DNA of 64,000 nt from Patiria miniata. Lineage: Eukaryota; Echinodermata; Asteroidea; Valvatida; Asterinidae. The stretch covers positions 12,462,927-12,526,926 of the forward strand of contig NW_024037063.1 of NCBI RefSeq assembly GCF_015706575.1, in the 5' to 3' direction. Both the position numbers and the translations under genes were made by a program. Position 1 is the stretch's first letter, and each line of letters begins with the position of its first letter. Below are positions 20,101 to 64,000 of the stretch, in pieces. The notes under the pieces were generated by a model that did no database searches, had not been told where the DNA came from, and was given only the letters and a program-made list of their open reading frames with translations.

Positions 20101-22327
20101 CAAAAATGGGACCAATCACTACAGAAAACAATCTTAAAAGTTTAACGATTTTCTACATAATGCAAAGTAGGCCTTTAACAATTTCCCCAAAACAAATAAT
20201 ATAATCTGATTGTCTATTTTACATAATGATTGATTGTCAGCTAGTAAGTTTTTTATTTAATTTTTTTAAATTTTTTTCACACTTTTTATTTTCTTTCCAT
20301 TTTTTTTTTTTTTTTACAAAATAGCATTGGGCTGATAAAGTCCAGGAGAAAATATGGAGTGAGTAACTTTCCTAATACACAAACGCGCAAGTGTTTGTAA
20401 AAAAAAAAATGTGGTTTTTGACACATTTTATAGCTACAATCGCTAGATACAGGGGCAGTACTGAGCCATATTTTTGTACATCCAATTTATCACCTCAATT
20501 TGCTTCTTCTTTTTTTTTCTTCTCAAAAATGGCAGCAAATTTTTTTTCCACATCTGGCTATAATTTTACAAAGTACATATAAACTGTATATGTACCCTGA
20601 ACATAATGCTTCAAATTTACATCATATGTACACAACTCTGTACTATTTAAAAAAAAAAAAAAAAAAAAAAGAAGGAAAAAACCTACTTGAACCAACTGGA
20701 AAACCAAATTATACACTTAATTGTTCAACTGAGTTTTCTGTTATAAGTTAAACAGTTCAAAAAAATATTCATCTCAATTACAAAGTAAAACAGTGAACCT
20801 TTTGCTTTCTTGAAAAATGACTCCAAAAACATGTGACACTTTTTGAAATGTTTTGTTTCAAAACAAAAACAAAAAAACTTATTTAAATTAGGCTTTTGTG
20901 ATCAACTCTTTGACATGGAAGAAAACAACTTTTTTCCCCCATTTCAGCTTTTATTTTACAGATATACAGCCAAAAAATCATTCTGCTACTTGATAACTTT
21001 TTCGACGGCCGAGAAACAATCTCGACCAAATATCGGTGCGACTAACAAAACTGCCAAACCCTTTGACAATGTCCCGAGTGGATCAAATCCACCAATCACA
21101 GAACCAGGTTTGTCAAAGAAAGGCAGATATCTTGAACAGGGGTGCAATTTTGACTACACTACTCACGCATTATACATATGTATATCAGCTAACATTATAC
21201 AAGTGCTGTTTTAGACAGGTAAGCACCAGTATTTTTTTTTCTCCATTTGCCGGCCAGCGTTGCGGCCATTAAACTGGCCACCTTCAGTTTATAACTTGGC
21301 GGCCAACTGGACCTAATCACTACAGTCAGTGTTCTGGAGTCTGGTGCAAACTTGTAAAGATTGGTTACTTCTCGGGTTTCGTGGGCGGTATGGCCGAGGC
21401 TGTTTGGGTATATGGATGGCCAGCAAAAGGGCTGGTAAACTGGCCGGTAAAGCGGCTGGTAAAATCGGCCACCACCTCCTTGGCCTTTGGCTTGGCTTGG
21501 CTTGGCTTTCTCTACGTCTCCAAGTTGCAAGTGCCGGGGTATGGGTTTAGGAAAGCTGCAGTTGCTTGTAGGGAATCTTTGATTCGTATCATTCCTAAAC
21601 TTTTCCAGTAAGCAGGCAACACTATGTCATGTGAAGTCAGTGATAATTTACAGGCCATTTTCTACCTGCTAGTTGGCTGGTAAGATGGCCCGTTGCCTCA
21701 TAGGTTTGATGTATTCCAATCAACTTGGCGGACAGTTGGACGAATTGCACAAGCCACACTGGCTTGCAAGTTTACCAGCCGGACAGCTGAAATTCATACG
21801 GTCCACAAACTATAAAATGGAACGACCACAAGTCCAAAAACTATCTTGGATTCGGCTTGTTGGTTGGGCAGTTGCACGGCAGTAGATCTGCTTCATATCC
21901 TGGTTACGGGTCACAGGCCACCGGCCACCAAAACTGGCTTGTAATCTGGCCTTGGCTGCCAACTATAACAACTCTCACAGAGTTTGTTACATCGCCCTAA
22001 TATTTATGACATCCTGTGTTGTTGCAGGTGTACAGGCAGATGTAGCGACGTCTTGCAGAGAGTACATCACATTACATGTGAATGAGAACTCACATCCACA
22101 CGTGTCTCTGTTTAAACACCCAGAGTCCGGTAAACTCAGAGTCCGGTAAACTCAATGCATTTATACACAACAGTCCTGTAACTTTTGTAGATTACAAAAA
22201 AAAAGCCTCAACTTCTTTTGACAGCCAAAAAAAAATTGTAAACGGCTGCAGATGATACTAGTCTCCACACCCGGCAGAAATTCCAATATAGCTATCTACA
22301 GGCAGCTAGTTGCTCCTCCAGCCGTTC
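17170..22327 (-). other. possible long 3' UTR of the Eph gene
   Basis: This AT-rich segment lies downstream of the Eph stop on the minus strand. It has almost no recognisable transposons except the part at 21240-21960, unlike the DNA on either side. A minus-strand AATAAA (17214-17219) lies close to its far end and could be the last polyadenylation signal; others occur within it. It contains a 22-base A run near 20650 and three Pumilio-type motifs (TGTANATA, minus strand) at 18651-18658, 19390-19397 and 20625-20632. A UTR of 5 kb is inferred only; a shorter UTR plus spacer is equally allowed. Confidence 0.35.
21240..21960. repeat. degenerate CTGGCC / GCTGGTAA-rich repeat block
   Basis: Many short variants of CTGGCC, GCTGGTAAA and GGCCACC occur in both orientations. 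TTGGC repeats occur near 21490. GGCCAGCGTTGCGGCC lies near the start, and GGCCACCGGCCACC lies near the end. GC content is higher than in neighbouring DNA. No coding signal is credible. It may be a decayed element with subterminal repeats. Confidence 0.5.
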
Positions 22328-53530
<31,203 letters not shown>

Positions 53531-54015
53531 CTGTAAGAAACAAAACAAAAAGAAAAAACACAAATTTAGAATTTTGTCGGAATACCTGAATTACATGAAT
53601 GTTCAGGTGAAAAAAATCTCATCACATTTCTCAGCTTTCTGGAGCTTTATACTCCACATTAATTGTGAATAGCGCCCTCTGTTGTCACCTTTTGTCCAAC
53701 CATTTATTTTTCCACACACTGAATGCACCAATGCATGCACAGATGTTGGTAAGAGAAAAGGAAACGTTACTGCTCACAATATTCAAAAATAACAGGGGGA
53801 ATGGCTAAAAAGGTTCTTCATAAAGAACAATTAATTAACAGAAATTTCAGGTGTCTCTCATTCACTTAATTTTGCTGCAATCCCTATTTGTACACTTTGG
53901 TTGGTAGGTATTTTGACAAGTGCTTTTTAATCAAATCCTTGCAATGGTTATCTCCATGATATCATGTTCATCAAGGGTGGCACCCGTCCATCTTGTATCA
54001 ATTCACATCCCTTAA

Positions 54016-54542
54016 AGGGAAAATACAACATTTGCAAACATCAAAAAATAAAACTACCAAATCATTTTGAAATACCTTGCTGGACTGTTACTGTTAGTGA
54101 ATGACAGTGTAAAGCATCCTGTAAAATCATGGCACCTGGTATACTGTCATTTTCAAGAAAAGTGGTATTTTTGTATCAATTTCCAACGCTGACCGGCCGA
54201 CCAGCGTTGGAAAAAACTGGCTTTTTTTTCAAATACTGGCCCCAGTTGACCATCGCACTTGTTTGCAATCGATTACACACCTACATGTATGAACGGGTAC
54301 AAGCCAGCTAGACTGGTTCCCTGACCTTACAATTCCCCAATGTATGTAAACTGCTCTGTTTCTTCTTAAATGGAGTCAGGGAACCAGACTACAGGAAAAT
54401 GATTGTTTTTCTTGGTTTTTATAGCATTTTCGAACCCAAAACCTCAAAAAAGTCAGTGTAACTATATTTGCTATATATTTCCAACCCCCCAATTCCATCC
54501 ATTTCTCAAAATTACAGCAAAAGCAAATGATGTATATTCCCT
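54016..54542 (+). mobile_element. TTAA-flanked MITE, Kolobok-like family, copy 3
   Basis: TTAA is intact on both sides (54012-54015 and 54543-54546). The ends are AGGGAAAATACAACATTTGC and GCAAATGATGTATATTCCCT. It shares its whole interior with copy 2, and a complete palindrome CCAACGCTG...CAGCGTTGG around CGGCCG. It has the best preserved target duplication of the three copies. Confidence 0.92.
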
Positions 54543-57500
54543 TTAATTGTTCCACACAGGCTTCTACAAAAGAGACCCAACTAAAACTTCAACGAAATGA
54601 CGGCCTACGTTTATCACTCTCTGCAGTACTGCATAAACTGCACGCAAACCTCTGCTCATAAGGAAAGCTCATGAAAAAAAAAAAAGAAGTTCCGCAACGC
54701 TAGTCACACAACGCCACATGGTCTAATGACAATTACAGAAAAACAAGGCAATTGTGATGACTAAACTACATGTCCTGCACTCTCCTTGAACTTCTGTGTC
54801 TGTAAAATATGGTAATCATAATGCCACAGAACCCATTAAAAATATAGTCTCCTGTATACATGTACCAGTAATGCTACAACTGTACTAATAATATAAATTA
54901 ACCCAAATACACCTTAATGAGTCGAGCATATTTAAAATGTGCATTCGCAAGTTTAGACAGCCACGTTGATATATTATACCTTTCAAAACAGACATTTTCA
55001 ATTTTGTCCCGTTATAAAAACTCACAGAATAGTCTTACATTGATCATTGATTCTTTTTGAATGTGAAAAAAGAAACCAAAGCTCTTGTGAATTTAATCTA
55101 CATTCATATTTGTGTGGCGAAACACAAGAGCTATACCTTCCAAAACAAAGTTGCATTGCACACTGTTTAAATATGATCATTTCTCCCACTAAATTTTGTA
55201 CATGTACAGCAATAACATTTTCACCCTTCCATTGTAAACGTAAAACCGCATTGGAATTCCCAAATACAGGTGACTTGTACTATTGTGTCCATTATGATCA
55301 CAATGCCATGGCAACCAGTAATGCTGAAAAAATATCAAGGTCTTTCCCCCCCCCTTTTTTTCCTGACTGGCCAGCCTACCCTAAAAAAACACTAAGCTTT
55401 TACAGCAAAACGGATTATACTTCTCCTAAAAACATAATTCTACGTGTTATTTGATGGGCGGATATGTTTCCGTGTTCTTTATAAATTTCACCAACACAAT
55501 GTCTGTTTAATTACTCTCTTGTAATTTCAACTTTCAACATACAATGCATGCTTGAGCTGCACGCTTGAGCTGCAGACAATGAAATATTTAAAAAATGACA
55601 AGGGCACGCTTTGGCTCTAATGACGCATCTTTATAATATTTCTCCTTCCAGATAAGGTTAATGCAAGGCGAGAATAAAATCAAACCTAATTCGATATAGA
55701 GGGGAAAAATTTCCATAGGAACATGATCAATTCGGAGTTGAAGGAATTTTAGAATATCGGATGTTCTTGGAAGATGATAGACAAGAAAAAGGCAAATTTT
55801 ATATGCAGAGAAACAGCAAAGAGAGAAAATAGCACGCTTTATTTGTCCAGCATCGCTCGGTTGAATTTGGGTAATCGTTTGCATGTTTTCGGCAGGAGGG
55901 AAGTGCGGTAACCGTTGGCCGGACAACTTGAGTGTCGTTCGTCGCTCGTTCAGTCACCTCCCTTGATCTGATAAGATCGGGCAAGAACTCAAAGTGAAGG
56001 TGGGGGGGGGGGGGGATTAGAATGTGGTTCCCAAATGTTTGCCTTTCCATGAACAGTCAGTGATGCGCACATGACAGTTGACGGTGTGACATGTTATGAA
56101 AGCAGGCACTTTACGCTCATGCACGAAACTAATGGAATACCTGCATATTTTTAACCTACGCTACCCCGTAGACTGCACGTCGTTCCAACTGATCCTTTCG
56201 GTAATCCCAAGAATAGATGCCAATCCCAGGGAAAGGAATGCATGTTCGTCAAGCAACAAAATCTTAATGGAATTGGAATTGAACTCACAACCCGGTTTTT
56301 TTTTTCTTTTCTGAATTAATAAACGTAGTAATAAAACCATCACGAGTATTCCGGTCTGGTTGAAGTCTCAAAACCATCTGGCAGGGGATAGGCCAATAAT
56401 TGCTTTTTTTGGAAGGGATAATAACTATCATCTGCGGGTATTTGAATTTGATAAGCGTGTCTGCATTCAGGTTGGTAAAAAAATTAACATAGATTCATCT
56501 CACATTTTTTTTTCTTTGTAATACTTTTGAAGCTGACATCATTTGTTTATGTGACTAACAGAACAAACAAACTTTGCCATAAATTGTTTTCTGCATTTTT
56601 TTTCAATTTTCGAAAAAAGTAAAAATGTTAATTGTCCAAAAAATCATTTTCCTCTCTTGTCAATTTCTTCACTTATTATCACATTTTCATTTTAGTATCC
56701 CCCATTTAAATCTTCTTCTTCAACACCCCCCAACCACCCCCCACCCAAAAAAAAAATTATAAGCAGTCTTCGTTATCTCTTCCTTCACAATTCTACGATT
56801 CCTTTTCTTTCTTCTTTTACTTTTCTGTGAAACTGTTTGAATAAATCAGTAGACTCATCATCGAAGAATGGCCGAGAACTCCAGAGTTGTCCGAGTTACA
56901 AAGATTTCCACTGAGATTGGGTCAGTATCCTGTATGAAATGCCTACTCTCTTCTGTTTTGTCTCTCTCTTTGAAAAAAAAAAATCCACAAAATCCACACA
57001 ATCTGAAGAGCAAACTGTAGGGTAAGCTATGAATACAGATCTTGGGATTAGCCAGGAGCCCGTATCCACGCGAGGGCGTTTTGTTCTTTTTTGAGAAGGG
57101 AGTTCTACGCTCAGGGAGCATTCGTTTACGTCACCAAGAGAGTCACTGTTGACTTTTCAGATGAGGTTACCAAACCAGGTTTGTTCCTTCCAAATCAAAA
57201 TGAGAAGAAAAGCTATTGTTGGTTTTGTCTTGGTTTTCGGGGTTTTTTTTGTCCGGGTTATTTTCGTAAATCCCGTCATTCAAGAAACCTCACTCTGACA
57301 GTTACAAACCACCGAAGTCTTTACAAAAAAAAAGAAAAAGGATAGCTACCCTTATTGCTTTCTTGATGAGCTCATCTTAGGGTTTAATTTGCCGTGCTGG
57401 AAATGAATTCCCAAGCTCCCCTGCATTTTTGTTGACACAACTCGGTACCCTAACCAAAACTTGCTGGATGGTTTGGTTTCATTTCCTGTTAAGTTTCGTT

Positions 57501-60500
57501 TTCCCCAAGGTAGCGAGCTTTTCTTTGAGCCAAAGATGGCAAATTCAAAAAAGCCCACTCCCTTGCACTTGTAGGTTCTCAGTGCGGAGTTAGTCACTGG
57601 GCAACATCAAAAGGAATCATTTCTTGATGACTGACTCATGTGAGAGAAATTCCACCGGACTTCACGACAATTCCATTACGTCTTGTCGCTCATTAGCGTT
57701 CAACCTTAAAAGAAACGTCATTTGTAAGTCATTTCGGCTACAATTTCGGTTTAAAGATGTCATCAATCGCGTCGGATTTCTGAAGGGAGAGAGCTCTTTC
57801 TTCTTTTCTGATGAGATGGTAAAACGATCCGCAATTTTCTCTGCCGTCATCATATTGAAAATCACCTGTGATGGTTAACTCTGGAATGTTGGGTTCTTGT
57901 TTCAATTTTCTCCACATGTGCTCAGAAGAGTGCTTTGGGGTATAGAAAATCTGAAATATACAAGTCGTTTAGAAGTCGTTGCGGCTTCGGCTGTAGTTCA
58001 AAGAGGGCATCGCTTGTTAGAATCCCCTCTCTGATGAGGAACAAATTGATAAAACAAATTGTTGGGCTCTCGTGCCCAGCCTTCTGATAGCTCTAGAATG
58101 GCTCTGATCACTCATGTGTCTGTCTTGAACAAATTCTCGTTTGTTTGTCATTCCGCCCACAATGTCCATTTAAAGACGCCATCGCTTATCTCCTTTTCCA
58201 TTGATGGCAACCACTCGCCTTTTGAGGAAACTTTTAAGTTTTAATCAGGACATGAAATCAAAACTCTCCATATGTTTCTATTGCAGCCTGCCATCTGATA
58301 AGAAACTGAAGTTTGACAAACTTTCCAGTTCCGTTCAACTCTTTTCTTGCAGAGCTGCTCTGAACAAACGATTTATACTTGGAAAAAACCCAAACTTAGT
58401 GTAACAAGTTTAACTCCATCTTGCAAAAGTTAAAATAAATTCAGGTCATAAAAATCTGAAGGTTTTGGTTTGGATTATTTTCATGATTTCTCAGTCTATG
58501 AACTGAGTAAATGGACACTAGGTACACATAGTAATTCTTTAAAATGACACCACTTTTTTGTTTCCAGCAGGAAAAAACCTACACAGAGAATACACGAAAC
58601 CAAGTTTTCAAAAACAGAGAAAGGCTTCAATATTGACCAGGACTTTTCAGAAAAACCAATATGTGTGTGTATCTACATGTGTAGCCCCTAAACTAAAAAT
58701 CAACAACGCCAAACATCCCAGCACGGTTTCGTGGTCTTATAAAAAGGAGTTGGTATGCATATTTCATGAGAACGGGAGAAAAAAAAACATGAAAGGGGGT
58801 GATAATCTGTGCTCCAGGCAGACAAGATACAAAAATCCCTGGTCTGACAATAGGCAGGGGGACAAAGGGACCATCTGGGGTACAAAAGGGGTGCGCGTTG
58901 GGCTTGTAATCTTCTGCCTGGTGATTTTGAGGGGGGATTGGGGTGAGGTGTCTGGTCTAGCTGGAATGGAAGAAAGCTGGCTACATTTTTTAGGGGATTT
59001 GAGAACTGAAGGACAGGGTTAGGGAGGAAAAATTGCTTGGGGGTGACGCACGGACATATATAGCAAATACATAATCCAGGTTTTGGTTTTGTTTTTATTT
59101 TGTTTGTTTGTTTGTTTGTCACTACTGATGTAAGTATTCAGCAAATTACATGTTGACATTATCGGCAGATTTGGACAAGATAACACAACCGACAAAAAAC
59201 CCCCAAATGATGTCAAAAGCCTTTACAAGCCAAATCGAATAACTACAGTAATCCTAGCCTTAAACAGGATTTTTTTAAAAAGTTTTTAGCAAAACAAAAT
59301 TGAGTCTATTACTTCCGAGACTTAGTTTTCGGTAATTAATACTAAGTAACATACTTTTACAGTTTAAATACAAAAGAATGAGCTACTGGGTTCCATCATG
59401 GTGGATTTCCAGAAGATTTTCAGCAAAAAAATCTGTTCCGGACTTGGTAGCGAAAGTGAGCATACAGGTTTTTAAGGTTGGCATACTACTACTACTCACA
59501 ATACTTTAGGATATGCAACATAAGCGCGCAGCAGGAGACAAGCGATTCTCGGATTTGGAAATGAAGAGTAAGTTGTCAAGCAAGTTATCAACTTGGAAAT
59601 ATGCCAAATGTAATCGACATGCCAGAACAACTGGACATAGCTTTGACTCGGCGACAACCAATCAACTGACCATCTTTCCCATCGATCCACGGGATGACCC
59701 ATTATCTGTCCTCCAGCCAAACTGCGCCCATTGTCCAGCCAAACAACTTGTTCTCATTCAGCCGATGACTGCTGAACAATGGAAAGAACATGCTTAAGCC
59801 ATGTCGGACAAATCTGCCTGGACAATGGACGACATGCGGAACCTTTTTTAAGCCCTGAAGATTTACCGGGCGGCCTTCCAGGATACTGGGACAAAAAAGT
59901 AGTGAGGGGAATAAAAGGCGGACGGGCCGGCAGCACAGGGGGTACAAATAACATTAATTTGGAGTCAAGCCGCTATAGATACCAGGATACCCAGACAAGC
60001 AAATGTCTATGCCGTTGTTGTTGAGGGGGGTTGTAGAAATCAAAAGATGGCATTTCTTCGGCCGGTCGGACAATGGCGTAAATCCTGAAGTCGCAAACCC
60101 AAAAAAATCAGAGTGATTACAAGAGTCTCGCCTGACAAAAGAGAGTTGGTTTTAGAAAAACAAATTCTCTTGGGTTGAGCTTACACTAGAGGGCACCTTT
60201 TCAGTCCTTTGTAAACCACCCAATAAACAGGCTGCCTAAATGGATGTTTTTGAAATCAGGGTTTGGTAGGCAGCTTGGGCTCTATCTCTGGTTCCAAAAT
60301 AGTTCAGAAGCTTTTGAAGTCAACTCGAAATGGAAATATTCTAAACTTGGGATTAAGATTACAGGATTTGACCTATATTGAGCCAAAGTGCCGTCATTAT
60401 GGGGCATATAAATCTGAAATCAAAGCCAATTTCAGCACAGTCATGTCGATGTTATAATGCTCCAAGTTGCACAAGAGAGAGTCCCTCCTTAGAACAAGCT

Positions 60501-61639
60501 ATGAATCACTGTGCATCATAAGCCACTTCGTATTGTCAACATCTTAGAGTGCAATGAAAGATCCCCCCAAGATTTCAGCATACAGCATTTACCGAAATGC
60601 AAACACTGTTAGACACAATGATGAGACATACATGTATCAAGTACCAGAGCTTAAAACTACAAACACAAATTAGAATGCTTTTCCAGGCAACAGCGTGGAT
60701 GCTATCGCATGACCGCAAGAAACACTCTTGTGCAAATACGGCTAAGTCAATTTCGCAGGCTGAAAAATCCTCCTAAAGGGTTCAAACCTAGATACCGAAA
60801 AGGAAAAAAAAATGGAAAAAATTATTCCCCCTCGTTTCAAAGTAATAGATGTTTATTTTGACTTAAAAGCCACTTGAAAGCGATGTTGGGAGATGGGTAA
60901 TACGACACCACCTAGGACATGAATTCAATACAGCGATGTATCCACTGCATGCAAATTGTCAAGGGGATTTCTGTGAGATTTCTGAAGGGACTCGATCGCT
61001 TCTTCGGGTGAATGACCGAATAATGACAGATTCCTTGTCCAAAGAAAACACCCCAAAAAATGACAAGATATCTCTTCGGGGACGGCGTCACATGGTTGTT
61101 AAAGCTGTCTGCGGAAGGTGGGTGATTGTTCGTATTTCTAGAGTTGCCAGAAACATGAGTGAAAACGCGATCTATTCCACTGAATGAGTTTTACTCTAAA
61201 ACGTCTGGGCCCTAGTTTTAGTCGGTGGGAGTACATTGTCACTCGAATGGGTTGAATTTTCACTTTTTGTCGCTCGAATGGTGTGAATTTTCACTTTTTA
61301 GAAATAAAAGAGTGAAATCGTTAATATGGGTGCAATCTGGACAATGTTGGGGAAATTGGAACGGCTTGATTCGAACCTCCATCGTGGATGATCCAAACCT
61401 TGCTTGATTTGTCAAAGACAAAAGACTAAGCGGGATTCGAACTGCGGCCATGCGTAGATTCTCATCTCTAGTCTTCACCATAGACGTATAACATGACTAA
61501 TTGCAAGGACTCTACCTTTGCCATGCAGCGCTATCAACGAATAAACGGAACTTGTTGTGAATCGAACCTAGGAACCTGAAAGTGGGACTTCACATTGATC
61601 AGGCAAAACAGTCTGTATGACAAAATCCTACTTAGGAAC

Positions 61640-61735
61640 ACTTAAGACGGCATCTGAATTCCTTCCTTGATAGGACATCTGCACGAGTAAGCGGGCGGTT
61701 GTGGGTTCGAGTCCCATCAGAGTCGGTGGTTGTTT
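61640..61735 (+). repeat. tRNA-derived SINE head
   Basis: TGTGGGTTCGAGTCCCATCA contains a good B box (GGTTCGAGTCC). An A-box-like block (GATAGGACATCTGCACGAG) lies upstream. The acceptor ends do not pair, so it is interpreted as a SINE fragment. Confidence 0.5.
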
Positions 61736-62641
61736 GCTTGTTATTTATGTATATTTTTCCGGACTCGCAGAAAGCACTCAGTATGCAGTGCTATGAAACA
61801 GATGTTAAGCACAGGATCAAATTCTTTACAAGGAAATCTTGTGCATTTATAAATAAAAATTGAAATGTCAGAGAAAACTGAAAGGATGGAGGGATAAAAA
61901 CTAAATCTTTGCTTGCGTAGTGACTTCACGGAGAGGAATCGAATCTCAAAATTGCAGTTGGTACTCCTCACCACAATGAATGTTTAAAACGTATGATTCA
62001 AACACCTACAGCGGGGATAGCCAAAAATGGAGAGAAAAAAAGAGGTCGGTGACCAACTCTGGTGGTTTAGCACACCAGGAGGGGAACTTGACACCACAAA
62101 AGAAACAGGACACTAGGTGGATGAGGCAAAGAAGAGGGAAGGGGGGGGGGTTGGAGACAGGGGGAGATGGAGAGATGAGATGGGATGAATCGTGCTATAG
62201 ACTGGGTAACTGCCGCCACGGCGACACGCCGCACGGGAACGACACCTAGCTACAGCCATTGTCATGCTAATTCAACCAAATTCTGGACGACTATCGACTG
62301 CATGAGTCAGATACAAAGAGCAGTGAGCGCGCCAAAGCCAAAATGTATTAATATTTTTTATTATTTATTATTACTTTATTTTTCTTTAAGATCGGGTGAA
62401 GGCGCATGCATGAGCTGCCCCGAAAAAAATGATGTTTTGGGAGGGTGCGTTGTTATTCTAATTCAGGCCCTCGAGACATATCGCAACGCGCGTCAAGTCC
62501 GAGAAGGGGATGTTTTTGAAGAATGGCGTTTTCAAAACCGATTTCACTCATACTCAATCAAGTCATGGTCGAGTTGCAGCTGAAGACGGTAGCACGGCAA
62601 ACAGATTATACTTTTTTTTTATCCAAGGGTGTAAAAGAATC

Positions 62642-62733
62642 ATTGGACTGCTCATGAATATGCAAATTAGTATGCATGACTCAGCCACTAAATTTGCATA
62701 TCACGGTTTTTCGTCCCCGTCCAAGTATATAAG
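62642..62733 (+). promoter_or_regulatory. promoter-like cluster: CCAAT (reversed), two octamers, AP-1 site, TATA box
   Basis: On the plus strand: ATTGG (62642-62646), ATGCAAAT (62660-62667), TGACTCA (62677-62683), ATTTGCAT (62692-62699) and TATATAAG (62726-62733). The order CCAAT, octamer, TATA is that of histone H2B-type and other POU-driven promoters. No open frame of note follows within 300 bp, so any transcript would be non-coding or spliced. Antisense to Eph. It may instead be an intronic enhancer. Confidence 0.4.
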
Positions 62734-64000
62734 TTCACGGTTGAGTTGAGTTCTGATGGGGTGGCACACGGCGCCAGCCCTAACCCAGTATGAAATTTCG
62801 GCCAAAAAGTCATGAATATTTAGGACAGTGATTAACTTTTGCGTAAGGTTCTTTGCTACGGGATCAGATTTTCTCATGGGCCGCGAATTTGAAACTGGTC
62901 TTTGCGAGAATCACAAGAAAAGAGTTATTTTTCTATCCCTTTTGAAGGGCTGTTGAAACACAAATTTTTGAAATTGGATATTCCATTTGAGGGATGGTCT
63001 AATTCGGCGGCGAGTTTTGATTTACAAAAATAACAACAACATGGAAATTTGGTGTGGGTGAAAAGTGTTGCAAACAATGGAGATTTTTTTTTTTTTTTTT
63101 TAAAGATTAATTTCAACAAATCAGCCATAATCTAGGTCACTGGGAAAAAAATGCAAGAACATAATGCAATATACGTTAGAATGTAACCAAAGTGTAGGTG
63201 CTAAATAGGTGGAAATACAAAAAAATGTATTATTAACATTGCGCTGATATCGGCTTGCTATTTCCAGTGGGTGCAATTTGTAATGGCTATATCAGCCTAG
63301 CTTGCATACACTGAGCTTAACGTTGCAACACGGCATTTCGTGATATTCTTGCCATTCTGATAAATGAATGTCTTCTGGCTATATCTCACATTACTAATAG
63401 TTCCTGAACAATTTGCTCAAAAAGACACTTTTTTTGTACACCGAGCCAGAAATCCTCGCTGTATTTAATCCGGCGGGCCTACCAGTCCTGAGCAGATGTA
63501 GCATGAACATAAGCTTTCCATTTGATGCTGGGACGAATATTGGTTTCGCATTGTCCTCTGCGGTAATTCCGATTGCAGACACTTGTTCTTTTTTTCCCTT
63601 TCCTTTTCTTTTCCTAAACCAGTGGGTTCGGGTTACCCAATCAGCACTCTCGAACGTGATTGGATGACTGGATTGGCCGAATGTTCGGAGCGATGATGCC
63701 CGCCGACCGCGAGCCTTAGTCATGAAGTGACGTTCGTCATCGCACCAGGGGAACGTTTGGGTGACCTTTCCGTGCGACCCAACCGTGCCGTAGTGACTTC
63801 TCTCCACAACCTCTCCATCACAACGGGAACCATTGCGAGTCAGGAAGAAGCATCTTACCCCCCCCCCCCCCTCCACACCAAATCATTCAGCGGTTCTCTT
63901 CCCAGACTGGTAACCGGACACCACTCCATCCCTTTGCAAAAAAATCCGCGCTGGACCTCTTCTCCCAAGTTTACCAAAAACCCCTAGTGGCTCGGCGACC

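Larger units (their letters stand above)
53531..64000 (-). other. 5' Eph intron, at least 10.5 kb, continuing past the edge
   Basis: No ephrin-binding-domain exon is present in either strand. Contents are a Kolobok-like MITE (54016-54542), an RFX-like half-palindrome (55302-55315), a G-run near 56002, SINE heads around 61430-61500 (minus) and 61640-61735 (plus), a promoter-like cluster at 62642-62733, and a C-run near 63860. Open frames such as 58558-59022 and 63394-63876 show no domain and are probably chance. Confidence 0.6.

Noticed and set aside
58558-59122. Overlapping 154- and 140-codon frames on opposite strands
   Set aside because: No domains, composition like intron, and both strands open because of low stop density.
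63394-63876. 160-codon minus-strand frame near the right edge
   Set aside because: No Eph ligand-binding motifs, no recognisable domain and a low-complexity start; probably chance.

Overview
The window is animal nuclear DNA: introns with GT-AG borders, AT-rich spacers, tRNA-derived SINE fragments and many short DNA-transposon copies. The gene content (one invertebrate-type Eph receptor plus a MIIP homologue) and the repeat style suggest an invertebrate deuterostome. An echinoderm, perhaps a sea star, is my best guess; hemichordate or cephalochordate is not excluded. I see no bacterial genes, no CRISPR array and no recognisable retrovirus or LTR element. LAYOUT. (1) 1-1640: AT-rich flank, a weak possible minus-strand exon at the left edge, and a 617-bp foldback element just upstream of the first gene. 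(2) 1664-14022, plus strand: a seven-exon MIIP (migration and invasion-inhibitory protein) homologue, assembled exon by exon with matching splice phases (513 aa). Its introns are packed with DNA transposons: two foldbacks, a hAT MITE with an 8-bp target duplication, a hAT element nested inside an older inverted-repeat element, two copies of a TTAA-flanked family and a GACGTC-rich minisatellite. (3) 13320-17150: SINE cluster, a satellite with a 601-bp higher-order period and a two-copy tandem repeat. (4) 17170-22327: AT-rich, nearly repeat-free DNA that may be a long Eph 3' UTR. (5) 22328-53530, minus strand: twelve consecutive exons of an Eph receptor tyrosine kinase, from the Cys-rich module through two FN3 domains, transmembrane segment, juxtamembrane tyrosines, kinase and SAM domain to a C-terminal PDZ ligand (712 aa seen). 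Every splice phase is consistent. The signal peptide and ephrin-binding domain must lie beyond the right edge. (6) 53531-64000: the 5' part of a very long Eph intron, with one more TTAA-element copy, SINE heads and a promoter-like CCAAT/octamer/AP-1/octamer/TATA cluster. The two genes are convergent, tail to tail. They are not expected to work in one pathway, although both human counterparts concern cell migration. The most interesting extra signals are: an array of five nuclear-receptor half-sites at 52407-52446; POU/RFX/CRE-type clusters in Eph introns; the promoter-like block at 62642-62733; a MITE inserted into a foldback element that also has an unoccupied copy 15 kb away; an all-C splice-acceptor tract at a kinase exon; a shortened kinase activation loop; and possible conservation of MIIP-Eph linkage with human 1p36.
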